64,000 nt of DNA, from positions 248,001 to 312,000 of the forward strand of contig CAZZBM010000001.1 of the NCBI GenBank assembly GCA_964652255.1. Direction: 5' to 3'. The notes beneath the pieces were generated by a model. The model worked only from the letters and a program-made list of their open reading frames with translations, ran no database searches and was not told where the DNA came from. Positions 54,515 to 64,000 of this stretch are shown in pieces. The first letter of the stretch is position 1. Every line of letters starts with the position of its first letter. The position numbers and the translations under genes are program-made. The DNA is from CAZZBM01 sp964652255. GTDB lineage: Bacteria; Bdellovibrionota; Bacteriovoracia; Bacteriovoracales; CAZZBM01.

Positions 54515-56366
54515 AATTATAGGAATAGATTTAGGAACAACAAATTCTTGTGTGGCAGTTTTAGAAAATGGAACTTATAAGGTCATTCCAAATTCTGAAG
54601 GAAAAAACACAACACCTTCTATTGTTGCTTATACAGCTAAAGGTGAAAAATTAGTAGGGGATCCTGCTAAGCGTCAAGCGGTCACAAATCCAAAAAAAAC
54701 CTTTTTTGGGATCAAGAGATTAATTGGTCGAAAAGCTAGTGATGCAGAAGTAACAAAATTTAAAGGACTAGCTCCTTTTGAAATTAAAGCAAGCAACAAT
54801 GGTGATGCTTGGGTTTATGGAGACAAAGATCTTTCACCTCAAGAAATTTCAGCAGCTATTCTAGAAAAAATGAAAAAAACAGCTGAGGATTATTTAGGTC
54901 AGAAAGTCACTGAAGCAGTGATTACTGTACCAGCTTATTTTAATGATGCACAAAGACAAGCTACCAAAGATGCAGGTAAAATTGCAGGCTTAGAAGTCAA
55001 AAGAATTATTAATGAACCCACAGCAGCAGCTTTGGCTTATGGTTTAGAAAATAAGAAAGATCAAAACGTTGTTGTTTTTGATCTTGGTGGAGGAACTTTT
55101 GATGTTTCTATTTTAGAGATTGGAGCTGATGGTGTTTTTCAAGTTAAAGCGACTAATGGTGATACGTTTTTAGGTGGTGAAGATTTTGATTATGTGATTA
55201 TTGATTATGTTGTTGAAGAATTTAAAAAAGAGCAAGGCATTGATCTTAAAAAAGATCATATGGCTCTTCAGAGATTAAAAGAAGCAGCTGAAAAAGCAAA
55301 GCATGAACTCAGTTCTTCTACTCAAACAGATATTAGTCTTCCTTTTGTTACAGCTGATCAATCTGGTCCAAAGCACTTACAAATCACTTTAACAAGAGCA
55401 AAATTTGAATCTTTAATTGCTCCTTTAGTAGAAAAATTAAAAAAACCTTGTGAAATTGCTTTAAAGGATTCAGGATTGAGTTTAAGTCAACTTCATGAAG
55501 TCATTTTAGTAGGTGGAAGTACTCGCGTTCCTCTTGTTCAAGAGATGGTGAAGAAAATTTTTAACAAAGAACCCAATAAAAGTGTAAACCCTGATGAAGT
55601 GGTTGCTGCTGGAGCTGCTATTCAGGGTGGTGTTCTTTCTGGAAATGTCAAAGATGTTCTTCTCCTTGATGTTACTCCTTTATCTTTAGGTATTGAAACC
55701 TTAGGTGGAGTATTTACTAAAATTATTGATAAAAACACAACGATTCCAACAAAAAGATCCCAAGTATTTTCCACTGCTCAAGATAATCAACCAGCAGTAA
55801 GTATTCATGTTCTTCAAGGAGAGAGAGAGTTTGCTCAAGATAATAAAACTTTAGGTCGTTTTGATTTACTAGGCATCCAACCGGCACCAAGAGGTGTTCC
55901 TCAAATCGAAGTGACTTTTGATATTGATGCTAACGGTATTATTCATGTAGGAGCTACAGATAAAGGTACAGGGAAAGAACAAAAAATTGTTATCACCGGT
56001 GGTTCTGGTTTATCTAAAGAAGAAATTGAAAAAATGGTTAAAGATGCTGAGCTAAATAGAGAAAAAGATCTTGAAAGAAAAAAAATCATTGATCAAAAAA
56101 ATATTTTAGAAGGTCTAATTTTTAACTGTGAAAAATCTTTACAAGATAATAAAAATCTAAGCCCAGAAGATCAAACAAAATTTCAGGGATCTATTGAGGA
56201 AGCAAAAAAACATTTAACTTCTGAAAACTTTGATGAGCTACAAAAAGCAACAAGTGATTTAGAAAAAGTTGCTCATGAATTAGCTCAAAAAGTTTACTCA
56301 CAACAAACAGCCGAAGAAAAGCCAACTGAAGAAAAAACTGTTGATGCTGACTATAAGGAAGTTTAA
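54507..56366 (+). CDS. dnaK: Chaperone DnaK (Hsp70)
   Basis: 619 aa. ATPase domain with [26 protein letters not shown] and [10 protein letters not shown]; substrate domain with [14 protein letters not shown]; lid; acidic tail ending DADYKEV. Good Shine-Dalgarno (GGGAGAAG). Cytoplasmic folding chaperone; operon with grpE and dnaJ. Confidence 0.99.
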   Translation: MSKIIGIDLGTTNSCVAVLENGTYKVIPNSEGKNTTPSIVAYTAKGEKLVGDPAKRQAVTNPKKTFFGIKRLIGRKASDAEVTKFKGLAPFEIKASNNGDAWVYGDKDLSPQEISAAILEKMKKTAEDYLGQKVTEAVITVPAYFNDAQRQATKDAGKIAGLEVKRIINEPTAAALAYGLENKKDQNVVVFDLGGGTFDVSILEIGADGVFQVKATNGDTFLGGEDFDYVIIDYVVEEFKKEQGIDLKKDHMALQRLKEAAEKAKHELSSSTQTDISLPFVTADQSGPKHLQITLTRAKFESLIAPLVEKLKKPCEIALKDSGLSLSQLHEVILVGGSTRVPLVQEMVKKIFNKEPNKSVNPDEVVAAGAAIQGGVLSGNVKDVLLLDVTPLSLGIETLGGVFTKIIDKNTTIPTKRSQVFSTAQDNQPAVSIHVLQGEREFAQDNKTLGRFDLLGIQPAPRGVPQIEVTFDIDANGIIHVGATDKGTGKEQKIVITGGSGLSKEEIEKMVKDAELNREKDLERKKIIDQKNILEGLIFNCEKSLQDNKNLSPEDQTKFQGSIEEAKKHLTSENFDELQKATSDLEKVAHELAQKVYSQQTAEEKPTEEKTVDADYKEV

Positions 56367-57487
56367 TGTCTAAAGATTACTATTCTATCTTAGGAGTCCC
56401 AAAGGGGGCTTCTAAGGATGATATTAAAAAAGCTTATCGTAAGCTAGCTATGCAATATCATCCAGATAAAAATCCTGGAAATAAGCAAGCTGAGGCTAAA
56501 TTTAAAGAAATTAGCGAAGCAGCTGAAGTTTTACTTGATGATCAAAAAAAATCCCAATACGATCAATTTGGTACTAGAGCTTCGTCCCAGCAGCAATATT
56601 CTCAACAAGGTAATTTTGATGATTTGGGTGATCTTTTTGGAGATATTTTTCAAGAATTTTTCGGTACTCGTCAAAAAAAATCTTCTCGATCAAGAGAAGA
56701 TTTTCAGGGAGAAGATTTAGAGGCAACCATAGATCTTACCTTAGAAGAAGTTTACACAGGCTTCTCTCATGTCCTTACAGGAAAAAGATATGAGCTTTGT
56801 TCTGACTGTCTTGGATCAGGAGCTAAAGGTGGACAAAAACCTACTACTTGTTCTGCTTGTCAAGGACAAGGAGAAATCAGAAGACAACAAGGCTTTTTCA
56901 TGTTTTCTCAAACTTGTCCTCAATGTCAAGGTTTAGGAACAGTGATTAAAGAAAAATGTTCTACTTGTTCAGGAAAAAAAAGATTACTCAAAAATTTTCA
57001 ACTTCAAGTTCAAATTCCGGCAGGGGTAGAAGATGGGCAAAAACTAAGATTATCCGGTGAAGGGCATCAAGGGTCTCAGTCTCAATATAATGGTGATCTT
57101 TTTGTTAAAGTGCATGTTAAAAATCATGGACACTTTCAAAGACAAGGAGATGATCTTCACTCTCAAGTTCAAGTTTCTTTTGCCAGCGTTGCTTTAGGTT
57201 CTTCTATTTTAGTAAAAGGTCTTATGGGTGATTATGAAGTTCAAATCCCAGCAGGAACCCAAAGTGGAACTATTTTGAAAATTAAAAACAAAGGTCTTCC
57301 TAGGTTAAATTCTTCTTTTAAAGGGGATCACTATTTAAAAGTACAGGTTATGACCCCCACTAAACTTTCTAATGAAGAAAAAGAACTGATTAAAAAGCTT
57401 TCTCAACTTGAAGATAAAAAATCTTTTTTTTCTCGATTCACCTCCTTCTTTTCATTAGTTTTCACTAAAGCTATATTGGCTAAATGA
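56366..57487 (+). CDS. dnaJ: Co-chaperone DnaJ (Hsp40)
   Basis: 373 aa. J domain with HPDKNPGN, Gly/Gln/Ser-rich linker, and four zinc-centre motifs: [24 protein letters not shown], and CSTCSGKK, the last with Lys replacing the final Gly. Beta-sandwich C-terminal domains are followed by an unusual hydrophobic end ([13 protein letters not shown]). Its start shares one base with the dnaK stop; its stop overlaps the next ATG. Confidence 0.98.
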   Translation: MSKDYYSILGVPKGASKDDIKKAYRKLAMQYHPDKNPGNKQAEAKFKEISEAAEVLLDDQKKSQYDQFGTRASSQQQYSQQGNFDDLGDLFGDIFQEFFGTRQKKSSRSREDFQGEDLEATIDLTLEEVYTGFSHVLTGKRYELCSDCLGSGAKGGQKPTTCSACQGQGEIRRQQGFFMFSQTCPQCQGLGTVIKEKCSTCSGKKRLLKNFQLQVQIPAGVEDGQKLRLSGEGHQGSQSQYNGDLFVKVHVKNHGHFQRQGDDLHSQVQVSFASVALGSSILVKGLMGDYEVQIPAGTQSGTILKIKNKGLPRLNSSFKGDHYLKVQVMTPTKLSNEEKELIKKLSQLEDKKSFFSRFTSFFSLVFTKAILAK

Positions 57488-59052
57488 AATTTATTTTTTT
57501 AATTTTTCTTTCTTGTCAAAGCATAAGTCTGCGTCCTCAAACAGCTGAAAATTTTCTTTCAAAAGTTGAAAAATTGATTCAACAAAATAAGTTATCAGAA
57601 GCTAAAACTAATTTATTAACCTACATTCCTGAAGAGAAATATTTAAAAGCTCAAAAATATAATTTATTGGGACTGATTTCAGCAAAAGAAAAAAATATGG
57701 AAAGCGCTTATCAACATTTTCTCATCGCAAAAGAAGAAGATCCTTTTAATGAATCTATTCTTTTTAACTATTTTATTAGTGCTTTAAAAACAAGAAGATA
57801 CAATATTGTCAAAAAAGAACTTGAAAACAAGCAAGTGAATAGTTTTAATCTTGAGAATAAAAAGAAATTTTACTTAATTGAGTATTATCTTTCTCAATAT
57901 GAAAACAATAATCTAAATATGTTCAAGAGTCTTTTTCACTATATTAAAATCACTCAAGGGAGCTCTTCTCCTTATATTAAAAGGCTTAACTATCTTTATA
58001 AGAATTTAACTTATGAAGATCAACTTTATATAGATCAAAATTATGCCGTTATTGATCCAAATCTTTTATCTTTTTTAAAACAAAATCAAGAAATAGATTC
58101 GAGATTAAACCCCCCTCTAGAAGAAAATTTTTTTCAAAAAGAATTTAACCAAAAAGTTTTTGTTTTTCTTTATCCAGAAATTAAGTTTTCAGAAAAGATT
58201 ATTAATACTAGTAAATTATTTCAAAAAGAATTTCAAGATATTAACATTGAATATATTGATCACACTAACACTCTTCCTTCTAACTCTATTCTTATTGGTG
58301 GACTTATTCCTAACAAAATTCAAGAGGAATTACAGTTAGCAAAAAAAACAGGCTCTTTTTATATTTCTTTAACTCCTATTTCTTCTGATCAAAAGAATCC
58401 TTTCCTTCTTGAAATACCGCCCTCACTAGATTCTCAATTTTATGCCCTTAAGAATAACTTTGGATTAGATCATTTTGTTCTTATCACTCTTAACAATCTA
58501 CCTGTTCAAGAAATTTTTAAAAAAAATTTCTCTCTTAAAGAATCCTTTAATCTTAATCTAGAAGACCTTAATTTTTTTTTTTTAAAACCTTATGAAGAAG
58601 AATTAAGCGCTGAAGACTTAAAAAAACTAGAAGAAAGATCAGAAGAGTTAAAATTAAAAGAAAAAAGCTTATCTTTAATAAAGAAAAAAACTCTTAATCA
58701 GAAATTCTACATTCATTCTCATAAACCAAGTGATTTGATTACTTTTTTATCTTATCTAGAAAATTCTAATTATTCTTTAAAATACTTTTATACAAATCAT
58801 CTCATTCATCAAACAAGATTTCAAAAGAAGATTCATTACTTTTATGATTCATCTTATGAGACATTTAAACAAAAATACTTAGAAGAATATTCCCATTCTC
58901 CTGGAATATTTCCGACTTATTTTTATGAAGCCTTATCACTTATTAAAGAAATTCAAGAAAAAAAAGAAACACTTCAAAGCAAAGAGTCAGAATGGAATCT
59001 AATTGAAAATCAATGGATTAAAAAACTCAAGACTTCTTCATTAAAGCTTTAA
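57484..59052 (+). CDS. TPR lipoprotein with periplasmic-binding-like domain (LpoA-like)
   Basis: 522 aa. [11 protein letters not shown] (Cys11). An N-terminal TPR region (about 20-190; [20 protein letters not shown]) is followed by a Rossmann-like half (about 215-515; [26 protein letters not shown]) resembling PBP1/ANF-type ligand domains. The TPR plus PBP1 order matches LpoA, the outer-membrane activator of penicillin-binding proteins. Identity is by architecture only. Overlaps dnaJ by 4 nt. Its end overlaps a 32-codon opposite-strand gene. Confidence 0.75.
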   Translation: MKFIFLIFLSCQSISLRPQTAENFLSKVEKLIQQNKLSEAKTNLLTYIPEEKYLKAQKYNLLGLISAKEKNMESAYQHFLIAKEEDPFNESILFNYFISALKTRRYNIVKKELENKQVNSFNLENKKKFYLIEYYLSQYENNNLNMFKSLFHYIKITQGSSSPYIKRLNYLYKNLTYEDQLYIDQNYAVIDPNLLSFLKQNQEIDSRLNPPLEENFFQKEFNQKVFVFLYPEIKFSEKIINTSKLFQKEFQDINIEYIDHTNTLPSNSILIGGLIPNKIQEELQLAKKTGSFYISLTPISSDQKNPFLLEIPPSLDSQFYALKNNFGLDHFVLITLNNLPVQEIFKKNFSLKESFNLNLEDLNFFFLKPYEEELSAEDLKKLEERSEELKLKEKSLSLIKKKTLNQKFYIHSHKPSDLITFLSYLENSNYSLKYFYTNHLIHQTRFQKKIHYFYDSSYETFKQKYLEEYSHSPGIFPTYFYEALSLIKEIQEKKETLQSKESEWNLIENQWIKKLKTSSLKL

Positions 59053-59125
59053 TTTTTGCTTTTTTTCTTGATTGATTTTTTCTTCTTTTCATTTTTACAA
59101 TAGTACGACTACGTCCTTTTCCCAT
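59027..59125 (-). CDS. Very small basic conserved-looking protein (32 aa)
   Basis: 32 codons: MGKGRSRTIVKMKRRKNQ, then a Lys/Arg-rich helix ending MKKS. From memory, similar short MG-x-GRSRT...KM-RRK proteins occur in Bdellovibrio relatives and other deltaproteobacteria. RNA- or ribosome-binding is inferred from charge. Overlaps the 3' end of the LpoA-like gene by 26 nt on the opposite strand; upstream is the rph 5' region (divergent). Confidence 0.6.
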   Translation of the reverse strand: MGKGRSRTIVKMKRRKNQSRKKAKIKALMKKS

Positions 59126-59152
59126 AGTTTTCTATAACTTAAACTTGATCTC

Positions 59153-59857
59153 TTGAAAAGAGCTTTCTCCTATTATACAGTCTCTCTTATGCGTCCCTTA
59201 ACTGTTTATAAAGCTCAAAATCCTTTTAGAGAAGCTCTTTTTTGGCAACAAGGACTCACTCATCTTTATGTAACTTGTTCTCTTGAGCCAACCCTTCCTC
59301 CTTTTTTAAAAGGATCTTCTTTAGGTTGGATTCATATTGAATATGCACTCGCTCCGGGATCTACTCCGGAAAGAGGAGAGCGAGAAAGAAAGGGAGCCAG
59401 TGGAAGAACCTTGGAAATTCAACGTTTTTTAGGAAGAGTTTTTCGGTCTATGGCACAATTAGATCTTATCAAGGATCATACTTTAAGACTTGATGTTGAA
59501 GTTTTAAGTGCTGATGGTTCTACTCGAGCAGCTGGTATGAACGCAGCTTTTTTTTTAGCTCAATCCTTCTTTAAGAAAAAAAATCTTTCTTTTTTTAAAG
59601 AAGATTTTTGTGCTCTTTCACTTGGTTATAACAACCAAAGAGATTTTTTAATAGATTTAACTTATGAACAAGACAGTGAAGCTCTTGTTGATTTTAATAT
59701 CGCCATGACAAAATCTGGGCGACTGATTGAAGTTCAAGGATGTGGTGAGAAGACTCAACTTGATTTAGAAGAATTCACTCAAATGTTAAAAAAAGCACAA
59801 ATAGAATCTAAAAAGATTTTTGATTTCTATGAACAACATTTATCTAGCTTCTCTTAA
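59153..59857 (+). CDS. rph: Ribonuclease PH
   Basis: 234 aa from TTG 59153; ATG 59189 (MRPLTVYK) is the alternative and would drop 12 residues that roughly cover the usual RNase PH N-terminus. Core motifs: GWIHIEYALAPGSTPERGER, GRTLEIQRFLGRVFRSM, VLSADGSTRAAGMNAA, and LIEVQGCGEKT. A phosphorolytic 3' exoribonuclease trimming tRNA precursors. Overlaps rdgB by 29 nt, a common gene pair. Confidence 0.94.
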   Translation: MKRAFSYYTVSLMRPLTVYKAQNPFREALFWQQGLTHLYVTCSLEPTLPPFLKGSSLGWIHIEYALAPGSTPERGERERKGASGRTLEIQRFLGRVFRSMAQLDLIKDHTLRLDVEVLSADGSTRAAGMNAAFFLAQSFFKKKNLSFFKEDFCALSLGYNNQRDFLIDLTYEQDSEALVDFNIAMTKSGRLIEVQGCGEKTQLDLEEFTQMLKKAQIESKKIFDFYEQHLSSFS

Positions 59858-60395
59858 TAAGCATAAACAAAAAGAAATAGAGAGTTTTTTGCAACGAAAA
59901 ATTCTTTTACCTCCTTCAAAACTATCTTATGTAGAAAATGGCTCTACTCTTTATGAAAACGCTTATACTAAAGCCAAGACTTGCTTTGAACTCACTCATG
60001 AATCTTCTTTAAGTGATGATTCAGGATTATTTTTAAAAAATTTTCCTCATCTTTTAGGAGTTCATACAGCTTTATTTCATGAGAAAAAATCTTGTTTTGA
60101 AAGAAGTAAAGAACTTCTCAAACTTCTCTCTCAAGAAGAAGAAGCAACTTTTAAAACAGTTCTTTGTCTTTATTTAAACTCAAAAGAGATTTATTTTTTT
60201 GAAGGAGAGAAAAGGGGTCTTATTTTAAATCAAATTCATCCGGGCGTTGGTTTTGGATTTGATTTTGTTTTTAAACCAGAAGATCATCTTCAGACTTATT
60301 CTCAAGATCCTTCTTACAAGCAAAACTTTGGACACAGAGCTTTAGCCTTAAAAAGAGCAAAAGAATTTTTAGATAACTCTGGTCTTTTTATGTAA
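59829..60395 (+). CDS. rdgB: Non-canonical purine NTP pyrophosphatase (RdgB/HAM1)
   Basis: 188 aa from ATG 59829. Substrate loops: LASLNKHKQKEIE at the N-terminus, YENAYTKAKTC, SDDSGLFL, and the late GFGFDFVF...FGHRALALKRAK. It removes ITP, dITP and XTP from the nucleotide pool. Starts inside rph. tRNA-Pro follows after 24 nt. Confidence 0.94.
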   Translation: MNNIYLASLNKHKQKEIESFLQRKILLPPSKLSYVENGSTLYENAYTKAKTCFELTHESSLSDDSGLFLKNFPHLLGVHTALFHEKKSCFERSKELLKLLSQEEEATFKTVLCLYLNSKEIYFFEGEKRGLILNQIHPGVGFGFDFVFKPEDHLQTYSQDPSYKQNFGHRALALKRAKEFLDNSGLFM

Positions 60396-60419
60396 AAAGG
60401 GCTATATAAAGAGAGAAAA

Positions 60420-60496
60420 CGGGGTGTAGCGCAGCCTGGTAGCGTATCTGCTTTGGGAGCAGGTGGTCGGAGGTTCAAATCCTCTCACCCCGACCA
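60420..60496 (+). tRNA. tRNA-Pro (UGG)
   Basis: Acceptor CGGGGTG/CACCCCG, anticodon arm TCTGC-TTTGGGA-GCAGG (TGG), T-arm GGAGG-TTCAAAT-CCTCT, discriminator A, encoded CCA at 60494-60496. It lies 10 nt before the smc ATG, so smc is probably read from the same transcript. Confidence 0.96.
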
Positions 60497-60506
60497 GAAA
60501 GGTTGA

Positions 60507-63500
60507 ATGAGAGTTCAGAAAATTCAATTGCAAGGTTTTAAATCCTTCAAGGATAAAACCGTCCTTTATTTTGACGAAAAAATTACAGGTATCATTGGTC
60601 CAAATGGATGTGGCAAGTCTAATATTGTAGATGCCCTTTTTTGGGTCATGGGAGAGCAATCTGCTAAGCACTTAAGAGGTGCTCAGATGCAGGATGTAAT
60701 TTTTAATGGTTCTAGTCAGTATGGACCAGCAGCTTTTGCTGAAGTGATGCTCACTTTAAGTAATCCTGATAAAAAAGCTCTTATCTTGGGTCCAAAAAGT
60801 TTTATCCCAGAAGAGATAGAAGTAAGCAGAAAGCTTTATCGCAATGGAGAATCTGAATATAGGATTAACAACATTCTTTGTCGTCTTAAAGATGTTCAAG
60901 AACTTTTTTTAGGGACAGGTGCTGGAGCAAAATCTTACTCTATTATTGCTCAAGGAGAAATTGAAAAACTTATTGGTTCTAAACCCATTGAACGAAAAGA
61001 GATGTTTGATGAGATTGCTGGTATTGCAAAATACAAGATCAGAAAAAGAGAGTCTCAAAAAAAGATCGAAGCAGCAGAAATTAATCTTAGGGAGCTATCT
61101 TCCCTTATTAAAGAACTAGAAAAAAATCACAAACATCAACTACAACAAGCTGAACTAGTCAAAAAAGCTCAAGTGATTAAGGAAAAAATTCAAGCTACAA
61201 AGCTTCATTCTATTGCTCATGAGGCTTATAAAATTTATTCTTCCTTGGAAGATCTCCTCCAAGAAAACTCTTCTTTTCAAGAAGAGTTAGAAAAGCTCTC
61301 TTTTCACAGAGACACTTCTATTTTAGATTTAGAAAAAATTAAATTAGAAGAAGATGAATTTAAAAAAACCTTTGAACAATCTTCTCGGTCTCTAGAAGAA
61401 AAGAAAAAAAATCTTCAAAAGATTCAAGAAAACATTGCTTTACATAAAAAATCTTTAGAAGAAAAAAAGAACCTAGAAGAGCATCTTGTTAAAAACCTTT
61501 CAGAAGAAGATGAAAGAAAGGCTTCTAAAGAAAAGATCTTAAAAGAATTTTCTTTTATTGAAGAAGCTAGTTTTGAACCACTCATTCAAAAGAAAGCAAC
61601 CTATGAAAAAGAGCTTGATTCTCTTTTAAAAAATAAAAATAAAATTCAATCTGATTATTTTGAGTTAAAAAACTTTTTGGAGAAAGAAGAACCCCTTTTA
61701 AAAGAAGAAGAAAAAGAGATTCAACAACTCTCTTTTTTTCTTAAAGAAAAAAAACTTGTTTTATCTTCTCTCACTAAAGATCTTGAAAATTTTCAAGAAG
61801 AAAGTGATTTAACTCAATTAGAAGAATCTTATCTTGAGGTTCAAGATAAACTAGAAAGCTCTTTAAAAATCCTAGAAAAAGAAAAAAAATCTCTTCAAGG
61901 CAACTTAGAGCATCTTAACTCTCTAAGAAAAGAGTTAGAAGACCTGTCTTTAAACGTAAAAAAAACAGAATTAGCCTTAGATCAAGTCAAGCATCTTTCT
62001 CCGAAAGATTTAACTTTTTATATTGAAAATCCTTTGTTTGAAAACTTAGATCTTACTTATGCTGAAGAAATTCTTTTAAAAGACATCTTATATGTTTCTA
62101 CTTCTTTTCTTGCCAAAGATAATGAAAATACCACTTTTTTTCATGAAGGCATCTCTAAGAAGAAAAAAAAACTACAAGCTCTTAAGTCTTTTCCTACTTT
62201 TTTCATAGCTCAAGATTTAACAGAAGAAAATTACCAAGATTTTTGTCTCACGGAGATAGATCGTTTAGTAAACTCAACGGGTAGTGTTGTTATAAAAAAA
62301 ATAGCTCCTGAAAAATTTCAGGTTTTTTTTCTAAAGAAAAAAGAATCTTCCTTAGAAGAATTTAAAAAAAATTTAACTCTTCTTAAAAAAGATCTTCATG
62401 ATCTTGAAAAAAAAGAGACTTCTTTACAGAAAGAACTGCAACAAGAAGAAGAACTTTTACAGGAAAAAAGAGAGCTTCTAAAAAAAGCGGAAGAGAATCA
62501 CCGACTCTTAGAAAGATCTTTTTTAGAAAAACAAATCTTTTTTGAACAAAAGAAAGAAGAAATTAAAAAAAATAAATCTCAAAAAGAAGAAAATGAAAAA
62601 CAATTTAAAATTCTATCTCAAGAAATAGAAGATAAAGAGAAGCTTTTTGAAAAAAAACAAAAATATTTTTCAAGCAAAGAAATTATCTTTGAAGAAAAAA
62701 AATCTTCTTTTCCTAGCATTGATCAAGAATATAGATCTCTAGAGAAGCAAGAAGTTTTTCTTCATCATGAAATTAAAAACTTAAATCAAGAGCTTCTTCA
62801 TTTAAAAAGACAAAAAGAACAACAAGAAGAGTATTACCAGTCTCTAAAAGAAGAATTAGATAACTTTGAAAATAAAAAAAAAGAAAAAGAAAAAAATCTT
62901 CTTGAACACCAACAATCTATTAAAAATCTTCTAACCCAAATTCAACAAGAAGAAGTCTTAGAAAAAGAAACTCTGAAAGCTCTTCAACCTCTAGAGAAAA
63001 ATCTTCAAAAAGAGCATAACGAATTACAAGATTTTTTAAATAAAAAAAAGTTACAAGAAGATAAAATCAAGGAATTAGAAAAATCTATTTATGCACTAGA
63101 TAAAAATTTTTTAGAAAAAAAGATCAAAATAGAACATCTTACAGAAGAGGAATCTAAAAAAGTTTTAGAATTTTATAATTTCTCTGAAAAAAATTTAAGA
63201 CTTAGTTTTAAAAACTTTTTTTCAGAAAAAACATTCCATCTTTTACTGCCTTTAAACCTTTCTGCTGATTATCTTGAGATTGAGCTAAAAGAAGTTCAGC
63301 AAACTCCCAAGGAAGATCTTTCTAAACTAGAGAAAGATCTCTCTAAAATGGGAGATCTTAACTGGCAAGCCCCTGAAGAAGTTAAAAAGATCTCTAAAAG
63401 ATTAGACTTTTTAAAATCAGAAGAAAATATTTTGCAAACATCTCTTCATGATCTTCATGAAGCCATCACCGAGATGGATCAATTAGCTCAAGAAAGATTT

Positions 63501-63935
63501 AAAAAAACTTTTGAAGAAGTTAATGATCGTTTTCAAAAAGTTTTTCCTCTTGTTTTTAATGGTGGAGAAGCTAAACTTGTTTTAGAAAAAGAAGATCAAG
63601 AAGAGGGGATTCATATTTATGCCAGGCCCCCTGGAAAAAAAATGCAAAATATTCGCTTAATGTCTGGTGGAGAAAAAGCTTTAACAGCTATTAGCCTTAT
63701 CTTTTCCATCTTTTTGGTAAAGCCCTCTCCTTTTTGTCTTCTTGACGAAGTGGATGCTCCTTTAGATGATGCCAACGTGGCAAGATTTAATGAACTTTTA
63801 AAAGAAATGAGCTCAGAGTCTCAATTTATCGTCGTGACTCACAATAAAAAAACCATGGAAATTAATCGTAAACTTTATGGAATTACCATGCAAGAACCTG
63901 GTGTTTCTAAATCTTTTTCAGTGGACTTACAATGA
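60507..63935 (+). CDS. smc: Chromosome segregation ATPase SMC
   Basis: 1142 aa. Walker A GPNGCGKS (31-38), Q-loop region, two very long Lys/Glu coiled-coil arms, ABC signature LMSGGEKALT and Walker B CLLDEVDAPLDDANV. The central hinge (about 500-610) is shorter and lacks the usual Gly-rich dimer motifs, keeping only an LTYAEEILLKDIL-type helix. AAGG lies 4 nt before ATG. Organises the nucleoid with ScpAB (not in the window). Confidence 0.97.
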   Translation: MRVQKIQLQGFKSFKDKTVLYFDEKITGIIGPNGCGKSNIVDALFWVMGEQSAKHLRGAQMQDVIFNGSSQYGPAAFAEVMLTLSNPDKKALILGPKSFIPEEIEVSRKLYRNGESEYRINNILCRLKDVQELFLGTGAGAKSYSIIAQGEIEKLIGSKPIERKEMFDEIAGIAKYKIRKRESQKKIEAAEINLRELSSLIKELEKNHKHQLQQAELVKKAQVIKEKIQATKLHSIAHEAYKIYSSLEDLLQENSSFQEELEKLSFHRDTSILDLEKIKLEEDEFKKTFEQSSRSLEEKKKNLQKIQENIALHKKSLEEKKNLEEHLVKNLSEEDERKASKEKILKEFSFIEEASFEPLIQKKATYEKELDSLLKNKNKIQSDYFELKNFLEKEEPLLKEEEKEIQQLSFFLKEKKLVLSSLTKDLENFQEESDLTQLEESYLEVQDKLESSLKILEKEKKSLQGNLEHLNSLRKELEDLSLNVKKTELALDQVKHLSPKDLTFYIENPLFENLDLTYAEEILLKDILYVSTSFLAKDNENTTFFHEGISKKKKKLQALKSFPTFFIAQDLTEENYQDFCLTEIDRLVNSTGSVVIKKIAPEKFQVFFLKKKESSLEEFKKNLTLLKKDLHDLEKKETSLQKELQQEEELLQEKRELLKKAEENHRLLERSFLEKQIFFEQKKEEIKKNKSQKEENEKQFKILSQEIEDKEKLFEKKQKYFSSKEIIFEEKKSSFPSIDQEYRSLEKQEVFLHHEIKNLNQELLHLKRQKEQQEEYYQSLKEELDNFENKKKEKEKNLLEHQQSIKNLLTQIQQEEVLEKETLKALQPLEKNLQKEHNELQDFLNKKKLQEDKIKELEKSIYALDKNFLEKKIKIEHLTEEESKKVLEFYNFSEKNLRLSFKNFFSEKTFHLLLPLNLSADYLEIELKEVQQTPKEDLSKLEKDLSKMGDLNWQAPEEVKKISKRLDFLKSEENILQTSLHDLHEAITEMDQLAQERFKKTFEEVNDRFQKVFPLVFNGGEAKLVLEKEDQEEGIHIYARPPGKKMQNIRLMSGGEKALTAISLIFSIFLVKPSPFCLLDEVDAPLDDANVARFNELLKEMSSESQFIVVTHNKKTMEINRKLYGITMQEPGVSKSFSVDLQ

Positions 63936-64000
63936 TTTTTTATCTTTTAACTTTAAAACACACAGAAAAACCCCTTAAAAAGGGACCTACCTACGAGATT
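63932..64000 (+). CDS. Start of a gene coupled to smc (partial)
   Basis: ATG 63932 overlaps the smc stop (ATGA) and stays open for 23 codons to the window end (MIFYLLTLKHTEKPLKKGPT). Too short to identify. Confidence 0.55.
   Translation, partial: MIFYLLTLKHTEKPLKKGPTYEI

Noticed and set aside
60402..60671. 89-codon minus-strand frame
   Set aside because: Antisense to tRNA-Pro and the start of smc; the familiar GVRGFEPPT-type peptide is a typical tRNA antisense artefact.
61200..63400. Highly repetitive Lys/Glu-rich DNA that looks like a repeat array
   Set aside because: It is the coiled-coil region of SMC; heptad composition and AT-rich codons explain it and no unit repeats exactly.

Overview
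The window is a gene-dense, AT-rich (about 30% G+C judged by eye) piece of bacterial chromosome. It has no rRNA operon, insertion sequence, phage block or CRISPR array. The genes point to a Bdellovibrionota-like (deltaproteobacterial sensu lato) Gram-negative. A gliding/TolQR-type envelope motor cluster with an AgmX/PglI-type TonB-like protein sits in the same window as a TadC homologue, a run of transmembrane FHA proteins, MreB, an ADP/ATP-translocase-like carrier and many lipoproteins. The assignment is inference from gene content; no 16S gene is present.

Layout. 1-4.1 kb: two tandem, co-directional paralogous large exported lipoproteins. 4.2-6.0 kb: aspS followed by tRNA-Lys and tRNA-Glu. 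6.0-6.8 kb: a lipoprotein ending in a bidirectional hairpin. 6.8-16.7 kb (minus): nine-gene envelope-motor operon (beta-barrel, TPR proteins, small exported protein, TolQ/ExbB, two TolR/ExbD, TPR lipoprotein, AgmX-like protein). 16.7-28 kb: mixed housekeeping genes (dCMP deaminase, MsbA-like ABC exporter, Csp, TadA-like deaminase overlapping tRNA-Ser, M3 and M23 peptidases, AccD, STAS protein, archaemetzincin-like lipoprotein, SOD, S4, cytochrome c, tRNA-Met, Nudix). 28-34.9 kb: TadC-like protein, DUF192 protein and three transmembrane FHA proteins. 34.9-35.4 kb (minus): three tiny exported proteins. 35.5-43.3 kb: response regulator, HemW-like, M16 protease, BirA, RsmJ-like, MreB, lipoprotein, beta-lactamase-fold protein. 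43.3-46.0 kb (minus): tandem array of five diverged exported paralogues. 46-48.5 kb: VIT-family transporter, a decayed gene with palindromes, and a lipoprotein of atypical style. 48.5-52.1 kb: rnpB, aldehyde dehydrogenase, feoB-feoA. 52.2-59.1 kb: nucleotide-transporter-like carrier, Nudix, grpE-dnaK-dnaJ, LpoA-like lipoprotein, and a 32-aa basic protein on the other strand. 59.1-64 kb: rph, rdgB, tRNA-Pro, smc and the start of another gene.

Three genome-style signals stand out. First, at least fourteen lipoproteins have extraordinarily short signal peptides, with the lipobox Cys at residue 11 or 12. Second, many monocistronic or operon-leading genes lack a Shine-Dalgarno and carry a sigma70-type -10 hexamer 6-8 nt before the start codon, which implies leaderless mRNAs. 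Third, genes are packed with ATGA overlaps, 3' overlaps between convergent genes, and even a shared CATG start for divergent birA/rsmJ. Most predicted surface proteins belong to families I do not recognise. The five-member tandem family and the Cys-x-x-Cys exported proteins are the best candidates for undescribed biology.
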